Shown in pieces: positions 43,059 to 53,300 of a stretch of 64,000 bases of DNA. Position 1 is the stretch's first letter. Each line of letters starts with the position of its first letter. This stretch comes from JBKHYJ01 sp046565505 (lineage in GTDB: Bacteria > Acidobacteriota > Blastocatellia > UBA7656). The translations under genes and the position numbers were made by a program. The stretch lies in assembly GCA_046565505.1 (NCBI GenBank), contig JBKHYJ010000022.1, forward strand, positions 62,001 through 126,000. Reading direction: 5' to 3'. The notes under the pieces are model-generated. The model had not been told where the DNA came from. It was given only the letters and a program-made list of their open reading frames with translations, and made no database searches.

Positions 43059-43849
43059 ATACACCCCCGCCCGGGCCAACGCAAGGTGGAGAAATTTGCC
43101 GCGTCGGCGCCGGCCGCCGCGAGTCCGCCATGCGGGAAAACAAAAGCTGCCCGCGAATTAGAAAATTCACCAGTCAATATCACATGTTATGGAGGGCGCC
43201 GAGTCTCAGTCGGCCCGGCATCATCTGAAAGTTGTCACGCCGAACTCATAGAGAGTTGGTCGCGGGGCTGGTATACGCGCATTGAATCAATCTTGCCGCG
43301 GGCCTTTTATCCGGCCGCGGGTCAGCGCCTATATGCGGCGGTGACAGTCGGTAATCAGGGGGTGGCCTGAATCTCGAAACTGATCAGGGGGCCGCAATTT
43401 CGGGGAACGCAATTGTTGTTTTTCCATTGCCTTTTGTTTTTCCCTTGACCGGTATGTCGGTCGGGAATTAGGATTCCTGCCGAAGCATTAACCTATTATC
43501 CGCGAATTTTTCTTAGTTAAGGTGGCGAGTATTGATACTCCCGCCGCGCTCGAACAGCCTCGCGGGTTGTGGGTTAGATCAGGCCTCCAGAAACTTAGGG
43601 GAACAAGCGACGAGCAAAGGGTTGATGGTTGTGATGAGCGACCTGGTCCCTTCTTCATTATATGCCCTCAGAATTGCCCGTAGCTTGTAAAGTTCAATAA
43701 GCCCTGACGACAGTGGATTAATTAAGCGCCTGGTCCCTGTGCTGGTTTTGCGCTTCTCGTCTTGATGGCCCTTTAGATCAACGAGATAAACCATCCGCTT
43801 CAACAGACCTGATCCCTTTCTGTATGAATCATTGGAGGAGATAGTTACC
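43059..43849. other. Divergent intergenic region of about 790 bases
   Basis: It lies between malic enzyme and C25 peptidase 2. It contains a GC hairpin near 43300, a promoter candidate with an overlapping dyad at 43445-43474, a hairpin near 43530-43550 and three copies of CCTGRTCCCT (43642, 43729, 43808). No coding frame is supported. Confidence 0.5.
43445..43474 (+). promoter_or_regulatory. Promoter of C25 peptidase 2 with overlapping operator-like dyad
   Basis: TTGACC at 43445-43450, an 18-base spacer and TAGGAT at 43469-43474. The dyad GACCG-N6-CGGTC (43447-43462) covers the -35 and spacer. The promoter before C25 peptidase 3 has the same hexamers and spacing. Confidence 0.5.
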
Positions 43850-46800
43850 ATGAGAAATAGCAATGACCTGAATTCGGCAGGCCCATCCCGGCGCCCGAGG
43901 CGCAAGAGAACCAGTGTGTCACGGATTACGCTCGTATCGATTTGCCTGGCGGTGCTGGCCGCGGGGTCGGCTCTGCCCTCGGGCTACCTGACAAAGGTGA
44001 GCGCCGCCATACAGCAGGCCGCCAAAAAAGCCGTAAGGCCCGCGCCCAAATCCGCGAAGCCCGCGGCCCGCCAGTCCGGGGAGGCGCAAGTCTTATCGCA
44101 ATCGCAGACGAACCCGGACGGCACGATCACCCCGGGGCTGATCATTACAGGTAGCCCTGTCGAGCAGACCGTGGCCGACATCATGGTCCAGCAATTCGCC
44201 CGCCCGCAACAAGACGGCGTGATAAAGCGCAAGCCAGAGTTTGAGGGGCCGGATCGTAAAAATCTTCCCCAAGCGCCAGGCGCTTTAGCCGCGTCTCAGT
44301 GGCCTCTGCCGAGCACGAATGCCCCGGTGACACAGCCGGGCGCGCCCCAGACTCTGGGCACTCAATTCGATGGCGTGACGGGCCCCAGCGAGACGGGCGC
44401 ATTTCCTCCAGATACGGAAGGGGCCGTAGGCCCGACTCAGTTCGTCGTATTCGTCAACGGCCGGCTGCGCACGTTTAACAAGACGACGGGCGTCGCCGAT
44501 GGCGTAATCAACATCGACCCCGACGCGTTCTTTTCATCCGTGCTGACGCCGGCCGCGGCCGGCGAGGTCGTGTTCACCTCCGACCCGAACGTGCGGTTCG
44601 ACCGCCTCTCTAACCGCTGGTTCCTTAACATAATCGACGTGATACTGAACGCCTCGACCGGGGCCACGACCAAGGCCAACCGCGTCTTGATCGCCGTCAG
44701 CGACGCGGCCAGCAATGGCAGCATCACGCCGAGCACCGTCTGGACGTTTTACCAGTTCCAGGGCGACGCCACTCTGTTCACGGACTATGAGTCTTTTGGG
44801 ATTGACGCCAGCGCCCTTTATATCGGCGGCAACATGTTCACTCTGGCGGGGGCCTTTGATAGCACGAAGGGTTTCGTCATCCCGAAAGCCCCCCTGCTGA
44901 CCGGCTCCCCGGCAACAGTGTGGGCCTTCTCGGGCCTCGTGGCGACATCGACAGGGGCGGGGCCTTTCGCCCCGCGAGGGGTCGATAATTACGACCCGAC
45001 GAATACGGGGGTGACCGCGCTCGGGTATTTCATCGGCGTCGACAACGCGACTTTCAACACGCTGATGGTACGGCGGGTGACGAACCCTGGGAGCCTCGGG
45101 CCGGCGCCGACCATCAGCGCGAACATTTCCGTCGCCACACCTTTGACGACGAGGTTTCCCGTGCTGGTCCCGCACCTGGGGAATACGGGGGGGACAGGCG
45201 GCAGGCTCGACGCCTTGGACGACAGGCTTTATGCGGCGCACCTGCGGAATGGGCGGCTGTGGACCGCTCACACTGTAGGAGTCAACAACACCGGAGTAGC
45301 TGGCGCGACCAACAACCGCAACGCCGCGCGGTGGTATGAGCTTCAAAACCTTTCCGCCACGCCCTCCGTTCTACAGTCCGGTACCCTGTTTGACAACAAC
45401 GCTACGAACGACGTGAACCAGCGCAACTACTGGATCCCATCCATCATGGTGTCGGGCCAGGGGCATGCCGCGCTCGGTTGCAGCATTGCCGGGACGAACG
45501 AGCGTGTTAACGCGTTCACCACCGGCCGGCTTGTCGGGGATACACTCGGCACGCTCAGAGACGGCCCCGGCGGAGCCGCCCTGCCGGGTTATACCGCGAG
45601 CGCGACGGCTTACAACCCGCCGGGCGACCCGGGCGGACCTAGCCGGCGCTGGGGCGATTATTCGTTCACCTCTCTCGACCCCAAAGACGATATGACGATG
45701 TGGACGATTCAGGAGTATTGCAACGGCACCAACACCTATGGTGTGCGGGTAGTCAAGTTGATAGCGCCGCCGCCGCCGGCCGCCGCGAGCAACACGGCCA
45801 ATCCGGCAGCTATTCAGTTGAACAACCCTTCGACGAACGTCGTCGTGACGGGGGTAGCGACAGCCGGGCAGGGCTTCTACGACCCGGGGACAAACCCGGC
45901 GGCCCCGCACACGCCATTTACGCACATTAGCGCGTCGGGCGCGGGCATCATCGTCAACAGTATCACCTTCAACAGCGCGACGCAGGTAACGCTGAATGTC
46001 TCAACGGTCGGCGCGACCCCCGGCACCAAGACCATAACGATTACCAACCCCGATGGTCAGTCCACCACGGTCCAGCTTCTGGTCGGGCCGACGGCGGCGA
46101 AGACGAAAGATTTGACCGCCACGGGCTTTAACGACGGGCGCGTGCTTCTGCAATGGAAGTCGAGCCACGAAATAGACAACCTCGGCTACAACGTATACCG
46201 CGAAGTCGGGAGCCAGCGCACCAGGATCAACCCGCAAATCATCGCGGGGTCGGCGCTGGTTACAGGGCCTAATGTCCCTCTCAACGCGGGCAAGTCATAC
46301 GCGTGGGCGGACCAGTCGCAGCCTTCCGCGGCCAGGTATTGGCTCGAAGACGTTGACCTCAAGGGCAACAGCACCTGGACGGGGCCGGTCGTCGTGAGGC
46401 CCTCGAACGCCAGGGGCACCGCCTCCATAGAGCAGTCTATGCTGTTAACCAGGATAGGGCTCTCTCAGGGCCAGATGAGCCTCGGGCTCGGCTCGACCCC
46501 GACTCAGACGAGGGCTGAAGTGGCGCAGCAGTCGTCCGACTCTGCGCAGGCGCAGGCAGGCATCGCCTCAGGCCCGGCCGTGAAGCTTTCGGTCAAGCAA
46601 GAGGGGTGGTATCGCCTGGCCCAGCGCGATTTGATCGCGGCGGGGCTGGAGTCGAGAGTAGACCCGCGCAACCTCCAGTTATTCGTCGATGGGCACCAGG
46701 TGCCTTTCGTGGTCACGGGCGAGCAGGACGGGAAGTTTGACGCGGCGGACACGGTCGAGTTCTACGGCGTGGGCCTCAACAGCGCCATCACAGACACCCG

Positions 46801-48565
46801 CGTTTACTGGCTGGTGGCGGGCTCTCAGCCGGGCCAGCGGATCAAGGCGATAAGGACGGGCACCGCGGCGGCGGGCCCCGCGAGCTTCCCCTACTCCGTA
46901 GAGAGGAAGGACCGCACGCTATACTTCTCCGCGCTCAGAAACGGCGAGGCCGAGAACTTCTTCGGGCCCGTCATATCGGGCACGCCCATCGACCAGAGCG
47001 TGGTGTTACAGAATGTCTCCGCGGCGGCGCCGTCGGAGGCGAGCCTGAACGTCGTCGTGCAGGGCGTGACCGCGGTGGATCACTCCGTGAGGGTGCGGCT
47101 CAACGGCGCGCAGGTCGGCGTGATAAATTTCGCCGGCCAGGCCAGGGGCAAGGCGAGCCTAGCCATAGCCCAGTCTCAACTGAGGGAGGGCAGCAACTCT
47201 GTCGAGCTTGTGTCGCCCGGCGGGGCGGACATAAGCCTGGTAGACACCGTGCGAATAACCTACTGGCACAAGCTCGCGGCCGACAGCAACGTGCTGCGGC
47301 TGAGCGCGGCGGCCGGGCAGCAAGTGACCATAGGCGGATTCACCTCAAGCGACATCCGCGTGATGGACGTGACGGACCCGAACGCGGTGCAGGAGATTAC
47401 GGGCACGATAACCGGGCCGAAGACGAACTCGGCCGTGACCCTGACCCCTCCCGGCGTGGGGTCGCGCCTGCTGTTCGCCTTCACGGGCGACAGGGCCAGG
47501 GGCGCGGTCGCGAAAGCGAACGTAGCTTCAGACCTCCACGAAGAAGGCTTCAGCGCGGATTACGTGATGATCACCCGCGCGGACATGAAGGCGAGCCTTG
47601 AGCCGCTCAAGGCGCTGCGGCAGGGGCAGGGGCGGAGCGTCGTGATAGTTGACGTAGAGGACATCTACGACGAGTTCAGCTACGGCAACAAGACGCCGCA
47701 GGCTATAAAGGACTTCCTGCTGTTCACCACGCAGCACTGGCGGCAGGCCCCCAGGTTCGTGCTGATGGCGGGGGATTCGAGCTACGACTCGAAGAACTAC
47801 CTCGGCTATGGCGACGGCGACCTGGTGCCGACGAAGCTGATAGACACGTTCTATATGGAGGCGGCCTCCGACGACTGGTTTACGGACTTCGATGGCGACG
47901 GGGCGCCGGAGATGGCCTGCGGGCGGCTGCCTGTGAGGAGCGGGCAGGAGGCGGCGGCGGTGGTCTCGAAGATCATCGGGTACGAAAGCAGCGCGGGGTC
48001 CAACTCTGTGCTGATGGCGTCGGACGCCAACGACGGCTTCAACTTCTCAGGCGTCAACCCCCTGCTGAGGTTACAGCTCCCGGCGGGGATGGGAGTCGAA
48101 GAGGTGACGAGGGGGAGCGCGGACGACGCGACGCTCAAGGCTCAGCTGCTTGCGGCGATCAACCGCGGGCAGACGATAGTCAATTACAATGGGCATGGGT
48201 CGGTCGAGCAGTGGAGGGGCGACTGGCTCACGAGCGGCGACGCGGCCGGGCTGACTAATACCCAGCGGCTTGCCGTGTTCGTGCTGATGACCTGCATGAA
48301 CGGGTACTACAATGACCCGGGGTTGGACAGCCTGGCGGAGTCGTTGCTGAGGGCGAATGCCGGCGCGGCGGCCGCATGGGCGTCGACCGCGCAGTGCGAG
48401 CCGGTCGGGCAGGCGCTGATGAACGAGGCGCTCTACCACGAGCTGTTCGGCGGAGGCGCCGTGACCTTGGGAGAGGCTACGGCGAGGGCCAAGCAGGGCG
48501 CCAGTGACCCGGACATAAGGCGGACGTGGATACTGTTCGGGGACCCGGCGACGCGGCTGAGGTAG
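43850..48565 (+). CDS. C25 (gingipain-like) cysteine peptidase 2, propeller/IPT type
   Basis: Very large secreted protein (1571 residues). After a basic N-terminus and a signal segment (ITLVSICLAVLAAGSALP) comes a region of about 480 residues beginning GPSETGAFPPDTEGAVGPTQF, which looks like a beta-propeller. An IPT/TIG-like domain (about 650-750) and the fibronectin-like module shared with its paralogues (YREVGSQRTRIN, ARYWLEDVDLKGNSTW) follow, then a beta-rich region and the C25 domain from about 1235. Catalytic His lies in NYNGHGSVEQW (about 1448) and Cys in LMTCMNGYYND (about 1481). It ends RRTWILFGDPATRLR. GGAGGAG lies nine bases before ATG 43850. The gene has its own far-upstream promoter and a strong terminator. 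Confidence 0.9.
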   Translation: MRNSNDLNSAGPSRRPRRKRTSVSRITLVSICLAVLAAGSALPSGYLTKVSAAIQQAAKKAVRPAPKSAKPAARQSGEAQVLSQSQTNPDGTITPGLIITGSPVEQTVADIMVQQFARPQQDGVIKRKPEFEGPDRKNLPQAPGALAASQWPLPSTNAPVTQPGAPQTLGTQFDGVTGPSETGAFPPDTEGAVGPTQFVVFVNGRLRTFNKTTGVADGVINIDPDAFFSSVLTPAAAGEVVFTSDPNVRFDRLSNRWFLNIIDVILNASTGATTKANRVLIAVSDAASNGSITPSTVWTFYQFQGDATLFTDYESFGIDASALYIGGNMFTLAGAFDSTKGFVIPKAPLLTGSPATVWAFSGLVATSTGAGPFAPRGVDNYDPTNTGVTALGYFIGVDNATFNTLMVRRVTNPGSLGPAPTISANISVATPLTTRFPVLVPHLGNTGGTGGRLDALDDRLYAAHLRNGRLWTAHTVGVNNTGVAGATNNRNAARWYELQNLSATPSVLQSGTLFDNNATNDVNQRNYWIPSIMVSGQGHAALGCSIAGTNERVNAFTTGRLVGDTLGTLRDGPGGAALPGYTASATAYNPPGDPGGPSRRWGDYSFTSLDPKDDMTMWTIQEYCNGTNTYGVRVVKLIAPPPPAAASNTANPAAIQLNNPSTNVVVTGVATAGQGFYDPGTNPAAPHTPFTHISASGAGIIVNSITFNSATQVTLNVSTVGATPGTKTITITNPDGQSTTVQLLVGPTAAKTKDLTATGFNDGRVLLQWKSSHEIDNLGYNVYREVGSQRTRINPQIIAGSALVTGPNVPLNAGKSYAWADQSQPSAARYWLEDVDLKGNSTWTGPVVVRPSNARGTASIEQSMLLTRIGLSQGQMSLGLGSTPTQTRAEVAQQSSDSAQAQAGIASGPAVKLSVKQEGWYRLAQRDLIAAGLESRVDPRNLQLFVDGHQVPFVVTGEQDGKFDAADTVEFYGVGLNSAITDTRVYWLVAGSQPGQRIKAIRTGTAAAGPASFPYSVERKDRTLYFSALRNGEAENFFGPVISGTPIDQSVVLQNVSAAAPSEASLNVVVQGVTAVDHSVRVRLNGAQVGVINFAGQARGKASLAIAQSQLREGSNSVELVSPGGADISLVDTVRITYWHKLAADSNVLRLSAAAGQQVTIGGFTSSDIRVMDVTDPNAVQEITGTITGPKTNSAVTLTPPGVGSRLLFAFTGDRARGAVAKANVASDLHEEGFSADYVMITRADMKASLEPLKALRQGQGRSVVIVDVEDIYDEFSYGNKTPQAIKDFLLFTTQHWRQAPRFVLMAGDSSYDSKNYLGYGDGDLVPTKLIDTFYMEAASDDWFTDFDGDGAPEMACGRLPVRSGQEAAAVVSKIIGYESSAGSNSVLMASDANDGFNFSGVNPLLRLQLPAGMGVEEVTRGSADDATLKAQLLAAINRGQTIVNYNGHGSVEQWRGDWLTSGDAAGLTNTQRLAVFVLMTCMNGYYNDPGLDSLAESLLRANAGAAAAWASTAQCEPVGQALMNEALYHELFGGGAVTLGEATARAKQGASDPDIRRTWILFGDPATRLR

Positions 48566-48593
48566 AAGCAGCAGCCGGGAAGGCGAAAGTCAG

Positions 48594-48629
48594 GGCAGGG
48601 GGCAATCTTGACCCCCTGCCTTTTTTTTT
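48594..48629 (+). terminator. Intrinsic terminator of C25 peptidase 2
   Basis: GGCAGGGGG pairs perfectly with CCCCCTGCC around CAATCTTGA, followed by nine T. It lies 28 bases after the stop, a textbook rho-independent terminator. Confidence 0.95.
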
Positions 48630-48661
48630 GTTCCCCGCGCACTGCGCCCTACGACTCTCGC

Positions 48662-49654
48662 TCAGGTCTTGCGCAAAGTTTCGGCCATCTCAGCCATCTT
48701 GATTTGCGTCATCAGGGCCGTGTAGGCGAAAACGGGCGAGTAGGCCCGCACCTCTTTGTCGCCCTTTCTTGAGAGCGCCGCCCGCCAGTGGTGATTCTTA
48801 TCCGACAGGTTCAGCGTGAACTCGACCTCGCCTCGCCCCTCGTCGAAGGGCTTGAACGGGTAGAGCACGGGCGACCAGTTCGACGTGTCCGCCGTCGATA
48901 GGTTCGCGCCGGCGGTCAGGGTCAGCTCCGCCCACACGGCAAAACAATTGATCTGCGATGGGTCACCCATTTTCCACCTCGCGCGCAGGTTACTCATGTC
49001 GGGCGGAGATTTTATCGTCGTGAGGTCGGCTTCGATCAAGGCCTCCGGCTTAGAGAGGACCTTCAGCCGAGACTTGTTGAGCAGCACTATAGGGATGTTG
49101 AGGTTGAGCGTTTCAAAGTAGGCCGCTTTCAGGCGCACCCCCGCGGGCATTTTTTTATAAGCCCTCCTGACGCGCGCCGCGGCCGCCATCAAGCGAACGG
49201 AGCTGGGGATAAGGACGCCGCCCGGCTTGAGGAATCTCTTCCTGGCGTCGATCATGATGGGGACTATGTCCTCCTCGAACGCCTGGTTGCCGACCGTCTC
49301 GCTTATGATGACGCTGAACCGCTCGCCGAGTTTGAGCTTCCTTGAGTCGCCGTTCACCACCTCCACCTTGCCCTCGACGCCGTTCTCCCTCGCCAGGCTC
49401 TTAATGATAGGTATGAGCATCTCGTCCCGTTCGATGGCGACGACCCTGGCGGCCCCTAGCCTCGCCGCGACGACGGCCCATATGCCCGTGCCCGTGCCTA
49501 TGTCGAGGACCGTCGAGTCCGGTGTGATGTGGCCTTCGAGCGCGCTGTAAAAAGCGCGGTTGCGGCTGGCGTCGCCTAGCAGCGGTTCGTGAGACCTGAA
49601 GACATGGTGCGTGTGAAGATAGATGTCGTCATTCGCTTCGCGGGGTTTATTCAT
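48662..49654 (-). CDS. SAM-dependent methyltransferase of protein arginine methyltransferase type
   Basis: Class I methyltransferase resembling PRMTs. Motif I VLDIGTGTGIWAVVAARLGAARVVAIERDEM, the post-I acidic residue, the double-E-like loop ISETVGNQAFEEDIVPIM (eukaryotic PRMTs have SExMGxxLxxE here), and the following FLKPGGVLIPSSVRLMAAA. The C-terminal beta-barrel-like region is present. Length is 330 residues. ATG 49654 has AGGAAGG four bases upstream; the open frame reaching 49885 is rejected. The substrate is unknown, and arginine methylation in this organism is only inference. It sits between two C25 peptidase genes but on the other strand. Confidence 0.85.
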   Translation of the reverse strand: MNKPREANDDIYLHTHHVFRSHEPLLGDASRNRAFYSALEGHITPDSTVLDIGTGTGIWAVVAARLGAARVVAIERDEMLIPIIKSLARENGVEGKVEVVNGDSRKLKLGERFSVIISETVGNQAFEEDIVPIMIDARKRFLKPGGVLIPSSVRLMAAAARVRRAYKKMPAGVRLKAAYFETLNLNIPIVLLNKSRLKVLSKPEALIEADLTTIKSPPDMSNLRARWKMGDPSQINCFAVWAELTLTAGANLSTADTSNWSPVLYPFKPFDEGRGEVEFTLNLSDKNHHWRAALSRKGDKEVRAYSPVFAYTALMTQIKMAEMAETLRKT

Positions 49655-50327
49655 ATTACCTTCCTGGGCCGCGCGAAATAATAGGGGGCCTGCCGAATAC
49701 CGGCGGCGTTCCGGCCCCCAGACCGTTCTCGGAGAATTGAGGCGGCGTAGATTCCGGGGCCATAGAGGGGTTGAATTATACGATGGCCGCCGCGTATCAC
49801 CCAGCGAATACTTCGCGCCATCGAAAAAGAGAGCCCGGCGAGCGAGCTCGGGCAGGGCCAAGCCGGGTCCGATTGTAGTTCCCATCGCTCATTTCCGCCC
49901 GTGGCCCGAATTACCCATCGCATGCGCGAATACCTGCGGCGGGGGCTGAATTTATACTTGACTAGGCGTCAGCATAGACATTAGGATAGCGACCATTCAG
50001 TGAAAGTGTTTTCTATTATCATGGTTTTCAAAGCCCTTAATGCGCCCTCGCCGCCTAACGGGACCGAGCGTGCTCAAAAGCAAAATTGAGATAAGGAAAG
50101 GGCCGCCAGTCTCGTCAGGGTTTGAAAGCCAGTCCGAGCGTCCCACGCATATTCATAGTAGGGCGCGCTGATCGCACGTACGAGCAAGACGGGGTGTGAG
50201 CATTTTAAAGCTCAGGGGCTTACTATGCTGTGCGCTCCTCACACGAAAGCCGGAAGCGTGGGAAGCTTCGGCCTTGAGCATCGAGCAGATCGATCCGGGA
50301 ATTCATAAACCACAGGAGAAATAATAA
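49655..50327. other. Divergent intergenic region of about 670 bases
   Basis: It lies between the methyltransferase and C25 peptidase 3. It contains the promoter at 49958-49987 and a leader of about 340 bases with short hairpins (GAGC-N8-GCTC near 50196; CCGGAAGC with GCTTCGG near 50250). No coding frame is supported. Confidence 0.5.
49958..49987 (+). promoter_or_regulatory. Promoter of C25 peptidase 3
   Basis: TTGACT at 49958-49963, an 18-base spacer and TAGGAT at 49982-49987, in the context TTAGGAT shared with the C25 peptidase 2 promoter. Confidence 0.5.
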
Positions 50328-53300
50328 ATGACAGCTTCAACAAAGCGCGCTCAAAACACCGTCGTCATACTTCTGGTACTGGCGGGGCTGGTGATTTGGC
50401 TGATACTGCCGGGACTTCCCATCGGGCGGACGATATCGGCCCACACGGGGGGCGCGGCCCGGAGTAAGTCAGGGCCGGGCCTGGACGCGGCGCGGCAGGC
50501 GGCGGTCGAGAGGCTCCAGGCGGAGCTTAAAGCGGGCGGCTCGTTCTCGCTTGAGGAGCGGGAAATTCTCCGCAGGTTTGCGGCCGGGGAGGCGCTGTCG
50601 GAGCTGGAAGCAGACACGCTCATCTCGCGCGCTTTGCATGATTACTACGTCACGGGCGACGAGTTGTCGCGAGAACAGCAGGAGTTGTTAGGGCGGTATT
50701 CCGACTACGTGGCGCGGCGCAGCACGGAGCTGCTCGACAGGAAAGTGCAGGCGAGGAACCAGCGCATAGCCGCCGCGGCGACCGCGCCGCCCCGCAACGC
50801 GCCTGCTGCCGCGCCCGCCAACGACACATGCGCCGGCGCGATAATCGTTCCCGCCGCGGGCCCATTCCCGGTTAATACGACCCCGGTTGATGTCACTATG
50901 GCGACCACAGGCGGCGACCCGCCGGCACCCTCATGCTCTTCGGGCGGGACGCTCAACCGCAGCATCTGGTATCGGTTCACGCCCTCGGCCACGGCCACCT
51001 ACACCTTGACCACGTGCTCGTTCGATGGCGCGGCCACCACGCTGGATGATCCGATCATGGCGATTTATACATCGACGGGCGGGTGCGCGGGGCCTTTCAC
51101 GGAGATCCCGACCAGCGGCCCGACCGTCGGGTGTAATGACGACGGCTGCGTCGAGGGGGCCTTCCAACCGGTCATCGTCACGCAGCTGAACTCCGGGGTC
51201 CAGTACTACATAGTCATATGGGATACGACTTCGACGCCGCCGCCCGCGGGCGCCAACATGGTTCAGTTGATCGTGCGCCAGGCCGCCGTGCCCGGCAACG
51301 ACACCTGCGCGTCGCCCGCGGCGCTCACGCTCAGCACGCCCGTTAACGGGACCACTCAGGGCGCGACGAACGATTACCAGCTCTCGGGCGCCGCTTGCTA
51401 CACGGGCGTGGGGCAGACGGCTTCGGACGCGACCGGGCGTGACGTGGTCTATTCATTCACGGCGTCGGCCGCCGGGACGTATTCCTTCAAGGTCACCAAC
51501 TATTTGAATCCTATTAGTCAGACCGTCTCCTCTAACCTCGTGCTGTACGTCGCGAGCACCTGCCCGGCGGCGACGCCCGGGGTGCCGACGACAGTAGCCA
51601 GTTGCCTGGGCGCGGCCAACCGCGTGTCGCTCAGCACGTCCGAAGAAGTCATGTGCCTGACGCTTTCGGCCTCGCAGCAGGTCTTCGTCTTCGTGGATGA
51701 ATCGACCTTCACGGAAGACGGCAGCACATTCACGCTTGAGGCCACGCGCTGCGTGCGCGAGACGGAGGCGAACAATACGCCCGCGACGGCCAACACGCTC
51801 ACCTTCGGAATGGAGGGCTCGATAGGCGTTTCGGGGGACGTGGACTTCTACTCGCTCGGGGCCCCGGCGGCAGGCTCGCGCGTGTTCGCGCTCATCGACG
51901 GGGTCGCGGCCAACGTGAGCGACTTCGACCTGCGCGTCACGACGGCCACGGACACGCTGGAATTCGACGACCTCAACGCGGACATCCCGTTCGGGTCGCT
52001 CTCCGCCACCGTGGGCGGCACTCCCGCGACCGGCGCGCCGCTGTTCCTGCGCGTGAACGTCAGCCCGGCCACCCTGACGCAAGTATCCGAGCCATACCGC
52101 GTCTATTACGCGGTGCAGCCGCCGGGGGCAAACCCGGTGCCCGCCTGCCCGTCCGTCACGACTTCGGCAACCAGCGAGACGGAGCCGAACAATACGACGG
52201 CGGCGGCGAATTCTGCTCCCAACAATTTCTTTTCCGGCTCGCTCGCCGCGCCGGCGCCTTCGGCCGACGTGGACGTGTTCTCGTTCACGGCGGTGGCGGG
52301 CGACGTCGTCTTTTTGAGCCTCGACGGCGACCCATGCCGCAACAACACCCCGCTCAACGCCGTGCTGTCTTTGCTCAATTCGGCCGGAACATCTCTGATA
52401 ACGGTCAACGACACAGGCTCGACCGCGTGTAACCCGGGCGACGCTTGCGACACGACCGGGCCGCCGCACCCGAGCCTGACGGCGGAAACGCCGAGGACGA
52501 CGGCCGAAAGCCTCGTGTACAGAATAACGACGACCGGGACATACTTCGCCAGAGTCACGGCGAACCCGAGTTCATCTGGAAGCTCCGGGGCGGGCGATTA
52601 CCTGCTCTCGATCAGCACGGCGAGGCCCACCGCGGCGAAGTTCGGCAACGACGACTCCAACGCCCAGGCGAAAGCCATAAGGTATGAAGACGGGGTGTCG
52701 CTGCAATGGCGCACGGGGTTTGAAGTCGAGAACCTCGGCTTTAACGTCTACAGGGAAGAGCCGGGCAGCGGCAGGCGCGTTCGCGTCAACCCGCACATGA
52801 TTGCCGGGTCCGCCCTGATGGTCGGCTCGACGACGGCCCTCGGCGCGGGCAAGTCTTACGCCTGGTTCGACAACCTGCCCGCAAATAAGAATGCGCAGTA
52901 CTGGATCGAGGACGTTGACCTCGAGGGGCAGAGCTCATGGCATGGGCCAATCGGCATAGGTCGGCCGTCGGGCAGGGCCGGAGCCGGCCCTGCGCAATCC
53001 CCGACGTTCGGCCAATTGGGCAAAGTCATCGCTTCCGTTCCGGCGACCGAGAGCGTCGATAGGAAAGCGACAGTGACCAGCGCGTCGGGCGCGGTCTTGG
53101 AGCCGGGCCCCGCGCAACGTGCGGCGGTGAAAATGTCTGTGAGGGCCGAAGGGCTGTACAGAGTGACGCGGTCAGAGCTGATAGCGGCGGGACTCGACCC
53201 GAACGTTAACCTGGGGATGCTGCAATTGTACGCGGACGGGCAGCCCATCCCCATAAACGTCGCGGCCAAGGGCGGGCAGTTCGATTCTTCGGCGGCCATA

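Noticed and set aside
43579..43905. Possible 108-codon minus-strand gene before C25 peptidase 2
   Set aside because: It overlaps the start of C25 peptidase 2, has no ribosome site at either Met, and shows no domain; the region is better read as a leader.
50200..50290. c-di-GMP or cobalamin riboswitch in the C25 peptidase 3 leader
   Set aside because: Short stems are present, but the conserved sequence boxes of these classes are not.
51453..52469. 338-codon minus-strand frame opposite C25 peptidase 3
   Set aside because: It is a shadow of the PPC-repeat region, Arg-rich, without a start signal.
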